Positions 1-5,276 of a DNA stretch of 6,390 nt are shown here, in pieces. Source of the DNA: Thermoplasmata archaeon (lineage in GTDB: Archaea > Thermoplasmatota > Thermoplasmata > Thermoplasmatales > Thermoplasmataceae). Made by a program: the position numbers and the translations under genes. How positions within the stretch are numbered: position 1 is the first letter of the stretch; the number at the start of each line of letters is the position of its first letter. The stretch lies in the NCBI GenBank assembly GCA_021835265.1, contig JAKBQK010000495.1:1-6390 (forward strand), read 5' to 3'. The notes beneath the pieces are model-generated. The model worked only from the letters and a program-made list of their open reading frames with translations. It was not told the origin of the DNA and did not search any database.

Positions 1-2072
1 CTTCCATTCCCCTCACTAGCTAGACCACCTCTCCTAATGATTGGAAATACTTTGTTAAGGCAACTAAATAACTTTGAGTTCTGGAACAAATTGTAGTAGG
101 AGGGAATTGGAATCAGGTGTTTTCTCCAATCATCTCCTGGTTTAAGATCAGATTGCTTTATTCTATTATGATATAGCATCCCTTCTAGGCTTTCTATATT
201 TTTAAAAAATAAATTATAATCTATTGTAAAAAAATCTGGGTCAAAAATTTTAACAAATTCCAGACTGCTTTCCTTATCACTAAATTCACATTCACGACGA
301 CCTAGCACAATACAAGGAGTTACCTGATAATTCTGAAAGAAGGTCCTAGGTGGAACAATTATATACTTAAGTTGGAAATTCCTCAACAGAAAATCTTTTA
401 GTACCACACCATTCTGCGTACTCAGAGCAGAACTGCTTATAAAAGAACAAAAGACACCTCCTCTTTGCAACAATTTTGAAGCTAGTTCTACAAAATAATA
501 AAAATAGTTTGGATGAGAAGAACTTTTCATGTACGAAGGAGCCAAAGTGATTTCCTCTATTCTGTTTTCTAGGTATTCCCTCCGTAAATCAGCGACTTTG
601 TTGTCGTTCCTAAGGAAAGGTGGGTTCATAACTATAAGATTATATTTAGAAAACTCTGTTGTTCCCAAACTGAAGAAATTTGATATTTTTATATCAATTC
701 CTGTTCTTTCATCAACCTCCCTTGGGGATTTCATGGTCATATTCAACACAGCGAGCTTACCTAGAAAATAATCATTTTCGCACCCGTGCAGCCTTTCCAA
801 GATATCGTTATGAGTTAATCTGGGATATTGATTTCGGAGAGTATCATACAGGCTGCTTATGATATTACCGGTTCCCACACCAGGTTCAAAAACCAAAGGT
901 AACTCTGATCCTTCGAACGAATTTATGGACAACCAAGCAACGAAATCTGCAAGTTCAGGGTCAGTCATAACTTTCCCCTCACCATTGACCTCTTTCCATG
1001 GATAAAGCCTGTTATCCTGTAACATTGAGTTGAGCAGAAAAGCGATATTGCCATTTTGTTTTACCACTCTAGAAATGTTCTTATGTAGCTTCTCAACAAA
1101 TTCTTGGATTATAGAAAATGTGGTTTCATCTAAATTCTCTGGTATATACTGTAACAACCTCAAATTTATAATTTGTCTAAAATCAATCTTGCTTAAATCA
1201 TCTAATGAAAATTCTATATTCATAGCCATATCGTTCTTGCTTTTTCCTTTTATCCGATGCAAACTAGTGTGTATACTCAATTGAATAAAGTGCTCCCTAC
1301 AGTATTCATATGTAAGAATCCTAAGTAGTCCATCTCTCGCAATGTAACGTGCGACCATGCTCAAATCCAGTGTTTCTTTGCGAGGTGTAATATTATCCCA
1401 CCATTGTTGCAGGTTCTCTTGGTAACTACTAAAGTCTGAGAAGCCATAAATTCTGGAAGAAGTGACCATCTGTGGCAAAATTGTTTCTTTGACGTGGGAT
1501 GAGAGTTGCTCTTGTAGATTCACAAAACTCTCTAATATTGGCTTTAGACTACTAGAAAAATTTGCAGTCTGATTTGTAATGAGATCGAATATTTTGGAGA
1601 TGACCGTATTCGTGAACAAGTTTACGGTTTCGGTCGCATCAGATCCAAATTGAGCTACACTTATTTCGCCTTCCTCCAAAAGACAGAATAATGTTGATGT
1701 ATCTTTCCTTTCACAAAAGAAATAAGTTAGTTCCATATTGGTTACTATAAAATACGGGTTCTTGCTCGAAGACCATTTGCTTGATCTATTGTTTATGACA
1801 TAGTCTCTTGCTTGATTCCACGACCTGATTGATTTAACGCTGTTAGGTGTTCTCTTCACCTCTATAACTGAAACCCATTTCCCAGACAATTTTTCAGTAA
1901 CAACGAAATCGGGAATAGTTCCTACTGAATCCTTTGGATGGTGTAAAATATTGTAAGTCATACTCAGACCACTAATATAAAGATAACTCCACAAGGCCTT
2001 TTCCACTAATGGATGAAATACAGATACTTCATCGTCTGAATATGAGATCGAGATCTTTCTTCCCGGAGACAT
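1..2072 (-). CDS. Type IIG-like restriction-modification enzyme, partial (C-terminus off left edge)
   Basis: The minus-strand frame is open for about 690 codons from ATG at 2072 to the window edge. Seen: a PD-(D/E)xK nuclease signature (IPDF with D55, then IEVKR with E71 and K73, then Q87xxxY91) as in HsdR/RecB-like nucleases. A mostly helical stretch follows (about 130-360). Next come the hallmarks of a gamma-class N6-adenine methyltransferase: a motif X-like GKVMTDPE near 366, SAM-binding motif I FEPGVGTG (395-402) and catalytic motif IV NPPF (483-486). The last visible residues, RRGGLASEGNG, resemble the start of a target-recognition domain. Known of the family: such single chains both methylate and cut DNA. 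Inferred: this one does so as host defence, with specificity set by the missing C-terminus. The start is firm because an in-frame TAG lies four codons upstream and a TATA box sits at leaderless spacing. It is transcribed away from the HEPN-type gene pair. It could instead be a methylase with an inactive nuclease domain, but all key residues are present. Confidence 0.88.
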   Translation of the reverse strand, partial: MSPGRKISISYSDDEVSVFHPLVEKALWSYLYISGLSMTYNILHHPKDSVGTIPDFVVTEKLSGKWVSVIEVKRTPNSVKSIRSWNQARDYVINNRSSKWSSSKNPYFIVTNMELTYFFCERKDTSTLFCLLEEGEISVAQFGSDATETVNLFTNTVISKIFDLITNQTANFSSSLKPILESFVNLQEQLSSHVKETILPQMVTSSRIYGFSDFSSYQENLQQWWDNITPRKETLDLSMVARYIARDGLLRILTYEYCREHFIQLSIHTSLHRIKGKSKNDMAMNIEFSLDDLSKIDFRQIINLRLLQYIPENLDETTFSIIQEFVEKLHKNISRVVKQNGNIAFLLNSMLQDNRLYPWKEVNGEGKVMTDPELADFVAWLSINSFEGSELPLVFEPGVGTGNIISSLYDTLRNQYPRLTHNDILERLHGCENDYFLGKLAVLNMTMKSPREVDERTGIDIKISNFFSLGTTEFSKYNLIVMNPPFLRNDNKVADLRREYLENRIEEITLAPSYMKSSSHPNYFYYFVELASKLLQRGGVFCSFISSSALSTQNGVVLKDFLLRNFQLKYIIVPPRTFFQNYQVTPCIVLGRRECEFSDKESSLEFVKIFDPDFFTIDYNLFFKNIESLEGMLYHNRIKQSDLKPGDDWRKHLIPIPSYYNLFQNSKLFSCLNKVFPIIRRGGLASEGNG

Positions 2073-2093
2073 TACAGCATTCTATACATTAGG

Positions 2094-2101
2094 TATATAA
2101 A
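2094..2101 (-). promoter_or_regulatory. TATA box for the restriction-modification gene
   Basis: On the minus strand TTTATATA is centred about 25 bases upstream of the ATG at 2072. That spacing would put transcription start at or next to the start codon, so the mRNA is probably leaderless. No Shine-Dalgarno sequence lies in the short gap, in keeping with this. Confidence 0.6.
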
Positions 2102-2130
2102 ACAATTCACTTTCAGTCTCTTATTTTCTA

Positions 2131-2192
2131 TTCTTCCAAGGAGTGTATCAAATCAACGAATGGAAAATGGAGTTTGAATGTGCTTGGAAGAA
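2131..2192. repeat. 10-bp perfect inverted repeat in the divergent intergenic region
   Basis: TTCTTCCAAG (2131-2140) and its exact reverse complement CTTGGAAGAA (2183-2192) are separated by 42 bases, between the promoters of the two divergent transcription units. It could be a bipartite regulator site. The long spacer makes a transcription terminator unlikely. Confidence 0.4.
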
Positions 2193-2240
2193 ATCTTTAA
2201 TCATTTTCGCTAGTTTAAATTACAACCGACATGACCTTTC

Positions 2241-2267
2241 GACCAAAATTTGTCTAAATAGACCAAA
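2241..2267. promoter_or_regulatory. Operator-like cluster of GACCAAA half-sites
   Basis: GACCAAA occurs at 2241-2247 and again at 2261-2267, exactly 20 bases apart (about two helical turns). An inverted half-site TTTGTC (2249-2254) lies between them. The second and third copies form a near-palindrome, TTTGTCTA-AA-TAGACCAAA. The cluster lies just upstream of the TATA-like sequence of the plus-strand gene at 2302. A regulator binding there is inference, and no regulator gene is visible in the window. Confidence 0.4.
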
Positions 2268-2273
2268 GAATTT

Positions 2274-2285
2274 ACAATATTAATA
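2274..2285 (+). promoter_or_regulatory. TATA-like sequence for the HEPN-type gene pair
   Basis: The AT-rich run ACAATATTAATA is centred about 22-25 bases upstream of ATG 2302, compatible with a leaderless transcript. A second TATA-like run, TTTAAATA (2319-2326), lies upstream of the alternative in-frame ATG at 2344, with a slightly short spacing of about 21 bases. Confidence 0.4.
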
Positions 2286-2301
2286 CACGAAGTCAACTTA
2301 A

Positions 2302-2973
2302 ATGATAAGTTTAAATCATTTAAATACTATAAGTAAATGCGATATGCCTGTAGAGCAATCAAAGAAGATAGATATAGATTTATACTCGCTAAAACAGGAA
2401 ATCGACTTTCTCTGGAATTCACTTATAGACCTGAAAGAACCTGGAAACTCAAGAAGGCTTTCTGCATTTTGGAATATTGTCACTTATGGCAGAATGGTTA
2501 CATTTCACATGCAGAACCTACTACGAGGAGTGAAAGGTTTTGAAGAATGGTATTCTGTCAAACAGAAAGAAATGGCCGGTGACGAGTTGTTGGAGTTCTT
2601 TAAGAAATTGCGGAACAGAATTGAAAAAGAGAAATTGGTACGACCTTCAAATGTTACCTATATATCTCATTTAGAATTTCCAAAAGATCTGAATAGGTTT
2701 GGGCCGCCTCCACCTAGAGCAAATGGGTTTTTCATAGGAGATAAATATGGAGGGTCTGGATGGTATGTTGAGGGGCCAAATGGAAAACGGTTCAAAATTT
2801 ACGTGAATTTGCCATCTGATATGGGAAGCACTTGGATGACACTAGAAAACATCCCTCATAAACATAAAGGAATGGAGATAGACGATAGCTCCCTGGAGTC
2901 TATTTGCACTCTTTATATTGATTACTTAAATAGTATTGTCGAAGAAGCAATTGATAGATTTAGGATGAAATAG
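2302..2973 (+). CDS. Probable HEPN-like helical protein, first gene of a two-gene cassette
   Basis: The protein has 223 residues, with no signal peptide or membrane segment, so it is probably cytoplasmic. Residues 25-110 look helical and carry FWNIVTYGRMVTFHMQNL (56-73), GFEEWYSVKQKEM (79-91) and KKLRNRIEKEK (101-111). The last resembles the RN-containing helix of HEPN-type proteins, but a basic or acidic residue stands where the canonical catalytic histidine would be, so RNase activity is doubtful. A middle segment contains GPPPPRANGFF (134-144). The C-terminal helix follows PHKHKG (185-190). From memory, widespread bacterial hypothetical proteins share this order (a helix with a Trp-Tyr pair, RN helix, proline-rich turn, His-Gly before the last helix), but no search was possible. 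The gene is divergent from the restriction enzyme and 28 bases upstream of the next gene, probably in one operon. ATG 2344 (protein starting MPVEQ) is an alternative start. Confidence 0.75.
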   Translation: MISLNHLNTISKCDMPVEQSKKIDIDLYSLKQEIDFLWNSLIDLKEPGNSRRLSAFWNIVTYGRMVTFHMQNLLRGVKGFEEWYSVKQKEMAGDELLEFFKKLRNRIEKEKLVRPSNVTYISHLEFPKDLNRFGPPPPRANGFFIGDKYGGSGWYVEGPNGKRFKIYVNLPSDMGSTWMTLENIPHKHKGMEIDDSSLESICTLYIDYLNSIVEEAIDRFRMK

Positions 2974-3001
2974 TGCTCGAATAAGCCGATAAATTTATGG
3001 G

Positions 3002-3757
3002 ATGGTTAGAGTTAGTTTCATTGAGCATCTTATGGGAAAAGCGGAGTTGAAGATCATTACTTCAACTGAAAAAGGCACTAAAATTTCGGGAGTCACGGTT
3101 CGTATCACTAATGAAAGTGCTTGGTTTCCTTCAATAAAAAACTGGAAAGGCATATCAAACGAAAAAGGGGAGTGTATCATACAAAATTTTGACTTTGGTA
3201 CTGAGGATAAGATCAATTTTCAGGCTGAATATGTAAGTAGTGATGGAGTGCGCTATGTTGGCTTTCATTCAGATAAAATCGTTGGACCAACTGTTATACC
3301 TCTCACTATGGTTGAGTCCATAAGTCAATACTCATTTTCTCTTGTAACAAGTAAAGTCGGTCTTGAATTCTTAAAGAATGATGATGATGGAAAAATTGTA
3401 ATGGAAGCTCTTAGAGAGCTAGAGATTGCTCTGGAGGATAATCTGCCACATGCGTCTATCTCCCTTTCGACCTATATACTAGAAGGACTGATTAGAATTG
3501 AAGCTAGTAAGAGAGGTCTTTGGAAAGAAGAATATGACAATAAAACGTACGGGCAACTAGTAAATGTTGATGAGTTGAAAGAACTTTTTGAGCCCGGAGA
3601 GCTTGATAAAATTCGTGGTTTTAATGGATTCAGAGTGCCAGGAGTACATTTCAAAAAAGTCAGAACAATTTTAGCAGAGGCGCAGGTCGGCGCTGGACTG
3701 ATAAGTCAGTTGATTACTAGATGGTTTAGCTCACTTGTTAGCAATAATAATCGTTAG
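3002..3757 (+). CDS. Ig-like beta domain fused to a HEPN/DUF4145-like helical domain
   Basis: The protein has 251 residues and appears to have two parts. Residues about 12-110 alternate short hydrophobic and polar stretches in a beta-sandwich manner. ISGVTVRI (28-35), ISNEKGECIIQNFDFG (51-66) and a following strand recall carboxypeptidase-regulatory-like or Ig-like domains. Residues about 128-245 are helical: EALRELEIALEDNLPHASIS (135-154), ILEGLIRIEASKRGL (159-173), YGQLV (183-187), then LDKIRGFNGFRVPGVHF (201-217). This order resembles DUF4145/HEPN-type domains, where the last helix usually carries R-N-x4-6-H. Here R205, N208 and H216 are present with altered spacing. There is no signal peptide, so a cytoplasmic location is likely. 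The gene follows its neighbour by 28 bases with no promoter of its own evident, suggesting co-transcription. The start is uncertain, since M11 (ATG 3032) is possible. Function unknown; a role in defence is inferred only from context. Confidence 0.72.
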   Translation: MVRVSFIEHLMGKAELKIITSTEKGTKISGVTVRITNESAWFPSIKNWKGISNEKGECIIQNFDFGTEDKINFQAEYVSSDGVRYVGFHSDKIVGPTVIPLTMVESISQYSFSLVTSKVGLEFLKNDDDGKIVMEALRELEIALEDNLPHASISLSTYILEGLIRIEASKRGLWKEEYDNKTYGQLVNVDELKELFEPGELDKIRGFNGFRVPGVHFKKVRTILAEAQVGAGLISQLITRWFSSLVSNNNR

Positions 3758-3978
3758 TTAAATCAAAGAAACTGCTTATAATTAAATTCATTAAAAACTA
3801 CATTGACGACGAACAATTTGAGGCATGGTTCTTTCAGTACTATGAAATGAATTACCATTTTTGGATTTTTCAACATTCTTGGAAAAATTCTACTGTAATG
3901 AATTTCAATATCTTGAAGTGCTATTCGAGCTGGTTTAAAATGGAATTCGCAAAGAATAATGGTGGTGAAACAAAATGA
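3751..3978 (+). pseudogene. Small coding-like frame without a start codon
   Basis: Between the HEPN-type pair and the insertion sequence one plus frame is open from just after TAA 3748-3750 to TGA 3976-3978. It is rich in aromatic residues: NYIDDEQFEAWFFQYY, then ILKCYSSWFKMEF near the end. No ATG, GTG or TTG occurs before the ATG at 3847, which would give only 43 residues. A TATA-like CTTATAATTAAA (3775-3786) lies about 22 bases upstream of an ATT codon at 3802, where a leaderless start would be expected. A start codon lost by mutation is one explanation. The terminal TGA overlaps the next ATG as ATGA, typical of genuine translationally coupled genes. I do not recognise the product. It may be a decayed gene or a short protein using a rare start. 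Confidence 0.4.
3961..3968 (+). promoter_or_regulatory. Strong Shine-Dalgarno sequence
   Basis: GGTGGTGA ends six bases before ATG 3975, a good match to the archaeal anti-Shine-Dalgarno. The other genes here look leaderless, so this site marks the 27-codon ORF as an internal gene of a polycistronic message. It lies within the coding end of the preceding frame. Confidence 0.55.
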
Positions 3979-4058
3979 GAGACGGGGATAGGTATTTTGA
4001 AATGGTCAGATGGGCTAGCGAAAATGTTTCTAAGTACATTAAGAAATGGAGCAAATGA
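3975..4058 (+). CDS. Very short ORF overlapping its upstream neighbour, possibly truncated
   Basis: The ORF encodes 27 residues (begins MRDGDRYFEM, ends KYIKKWSK). Its ATG overlaps the upstream TGA as ATGA and is preceded by a strong ribosome binding site, so translation is plausible. After its TGA the same frame continues with coding-like NEDERWGEHEP up to the insertion sequence border near 4090, so it may be the first part of a longer gene cut by a nonsense mutation and then by the transposon. A near-repeat of its first bases (GAGAGAYGGGGA) recurs at about 4069-4080 after another ATG (4061). No homologue is recognised. Confidence 0.4.
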   Translation: MRDGDRYFEMVRWASENVSKYIKKWSK

Positions 4059-4089
4059 AATGAAGACGAGAGATGGGGAGAGCACGAAC

Positions 4090-4695
4090 CTACTTGGAAG
4101 GCGTTACTGAAAGCTTCTCGATGATCTTGATCTCGTTGACAAGCGTATGTGCCTTGTATCTGATGAGCTTCTCATCATTCTTTGATGCTGATGATCCATC
4201 CCTGGATCTGCGTGTCTTTGCATCCTCCTCCCGGGGTTTGCCATACTCTCCCTTATCTTCCTCGATAAAGGATGCATCTTGCATGGTACCCTTCTTGATG
4301 CGGATTCTCTTAGCCATGATCTGGTCTCTTATCTCGTTGAAAACGAGACGATCCTTTCCTGTTTTCGATAATCTCTGCCGGAAGTACCATATGGTGTTTC
4401 GATCCGGCAACCTTTCAGGATATCCCAGGAAATTAAGGAACGATATCCGGTCACGAATCTCTCTTTCAGTCTGCGGATCTGAGAGGTTGTACCATTGCTG
4501 CAACAGTAGAATCTTCACCATTGGAATGGGATCATAATTTGGTCTTCCACCCTTTTCCGTATCATTCTCATAGAGATCTGACAATATTGGCCTTATCCGT
4601 TCGAAATCAATGCGATCCGATATTCCTGTGAGAGGATCACCAAGTGTTTCAATCTCCTTGTATAGTTCGGATAATCCTGTGTGGTAAAGGTCCAT
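4090..4695 (-). pseudogene. IS5-family transposase, C-terminal half missing
   Basis: A 201-residue minus frame from ATG 4695 has the N-terminal layout of IS5-type DDE transposases: a DUF772-like helical domain with KGGRPNYDPIPMVKILLLQQ (48-67), PQTEREIRDRISFLNFLG (74-91), the LPDRNTIWYFRQRL element (96-109), then GTMQDASFIE (136-145), whose D140 is the likely first catalytic aspartate. It continues through RYKAHTLVNE (179-188) to LSVTPSK, where relatives normally go on with a VHDS-like segment and the second Asp and the Glu. TAG follows K201 instead, so two catalytic residues are absent and the protein cannot be an active transposase. An in-frame TGA lies four codons before the ATG, fixing the start. 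Codons ending in C or G look commoner than in neighbouring genes, consistent with later arrival. Confidence 0.85.
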
Positions 4696-4720
4696 GAATA
4701 TTGATCATGAGGTCATGAAA

Positions 4721-4752
4721 AAGGTTTTCGGTGGTAGTTTTTAGAAAACCTT
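4721..4752. repeat. 9-bp perfect inverted repeat upstream of the transposase
   Basis: AAGGTTTTC (4721-4729) and GAAAACCTT (4744-4752) flank a 14-base loop, 26 bases upstream of the transposase ATG. It may be part of the insertion sequence terminal region, a transposase binding site or a transcript hairpin limiting read-in. The stem is not followed by a clear T-run on either strand, so an intrinsic terminator is not favoured. Confidence 0.45.
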
Positions 4753-4898
4753 AATGTAGAATTCAACCATCGAAGAGATAGAGTGGCGCATTTTTTATCG
4801 AGTGACCACTTCAGATTACCGAAAAACTCACATTAATGGACAAAGATTGATTGGCCTAGGAAGGAATACTTGAGCAGCAAAAACCTCACAGATAAACT
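4753..4898. other. Intergenic stretch with no recognised feature
   Basis: Between the hairpin and the small minus-strand gene, no frame has a start and a convincing protein. Two plus frames are open for 30-40 codons, but neither carries a recognisable motif. Confidence 0.4.
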
Positions 4899-5052
4899 CT
4901 ATAGCCAGTTCTTGAGCATATCAATGTCCTGAAACTTCTCTTCAAGTAAATCGCCGTCGGAGCTAGGGAGGAAAAGGTTCCATGCCAGATCCACTCTAAT
5001 AGGTTGACCCTCAACTTTCACTTTTTTTGGATGCTGTCACTAAATTGGTCAT
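4899..5052 (-). pseudogene. Small gene apparently frameshifted at an A7 run
   Basis: ATG 5052 opens a frame reading MTNLVTASKK that runs out of frame at a stretch of seven A (minus strand, 5028-5022) and stops at TGA 5013-5011. Removing one A continues into VKVEGQPIRVDLAWNLFLPS and a Leu/Glu/Asp-rich tail ending KNWL before TAG 4901-4899, for a total of 50 residues. The downstream part could also start by itself at GTG 5021 (40 residues), but no ribosome site precedes it. A TATA-like TTAATATT (5072-5079) lies about 23 bases upstream of ATG 5052, the spacing of a leaderless gene, which supports the longer original form. Loss by a one-base insertion, transcriptional slippage on the A-run, or a sequencing error could explain the break. 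The family is not recognised. Confidence 0.45.
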
Positions 5053-5071
5053 TTTATAAGCATTATGTAGA

Positions 5072-5079
5072 AATATTAA
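5072..5079 (-). promoter_or_regulatory. TATA-like sequence for the small minus-strand gene
   Basis: TTAATATT on the minus strand is centred about 23 bases before ATG 5052, the same leaderless spacing as at the restriction-modification gene. Confidence 0.35.
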
Positions 5080-5172
5080 TTATTTAGTCTATTTTAAAAA
5101 GTAGGAATGATTAGTTATTCTGCTATGGTCATAAAAAAATAAGTGGATCGAGCCTATTGAAGATTGAAAACA

Positions 5173-5180
5173 TTATATTC
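5173..5180 (+). promoter_or_regulatory. TATA-like sequence for tRNA-Pro
   Basis: TTATATTC is centred about 28 bases upstream of the first base of the tRNA, where the archaeal TBP site of a tRNA gene is expected. Confidence 0.45.
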
Positions 5181-5203
5181 AGTCTAAAAATAGCCTTTAA
5201 ATT

Positions 5204-5276
5204 GGGTCTGTGGGGTAGTTTGGTATCCTACCAGCTTCGGGAGTTGGCGACCCCGGTCCAAATCCGGGCAGGCCCA
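5204..5276 (+). tRNA. tRNA-Pro (anticodon CGG)
   Basis: The 73 bases fold as a full cloverleaf. The acceptor stem GGGTCTG/CAGGCCC has one G-T pair. The D arm starts GGGT and has GG in its loop. The anticodon stem CCAGC/GTTGG holds loop TTCGGGA, giving anticodon CGG at 5238-5240 with G37. The variable loop has four bases, and the T stem is CCCGG/CCGGG. The discriminator base is A and no CCA is encoded, as is common in archaea. There is no intron. One oddity is that the T loop reads TCCAAAT, with C where the near-universal T55 (pseudouridine) is expected. The gene borders a decayed ATPase-TOPRIM gene on its 3' side, and tRNA 3' ends are frequent integration sites. Confidence 0.93.

Larger units (their letters stand above)
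4090..4752 (-). mobile_element. Truncated IS5-type insertion sequence remnant
   Basis: The element keeps the transposase 5' half and its upstream end, and has lost everything past codon 201, so the left border near 4090 is a deletion or rearrangement point rather than a true end. The right end is not certain. One possibility is that it ends at GAAAACC (4744-4750), followed by TTAA, which fits the YTAR target type of some IS5 members. The left partner needed to prove terminal repeats or a target duplication is missing. Confidence 0.55.

Noticed and set aside
529..1284. Plus-strand open frames of 60-84 codons within the first 1.3 kb
   Set aside because: They are antisense to the continuous restriction-modification frame and carry no recognisable motif.
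2337..2543. 68-codon frame overlapping the first HEPN-type gene
   Set aside because: It is a shadow of the longer frame, which has the promoter position and conserved-looking motifs.
4073..4537. 154-codon plus-strand open frame
   Set aside because: It lies antisense to the transposase, whose motifs are clear. Its own translation shows no domain and is serine- and leucine-rich in the way of an antisense shadow.
4753..4898. Plus-strand frames of 30-40 codons after the hairpin
   Set aside because: They lack start codons in context, family motifs or a continuing frame. This length is expected by chance.
5204..5276. Second copy of the tRNA 3' end within the window as an att site
   Set aside because: No second match to the T-arm and acceptor sequence was found, so any partner site would lie outside the window.
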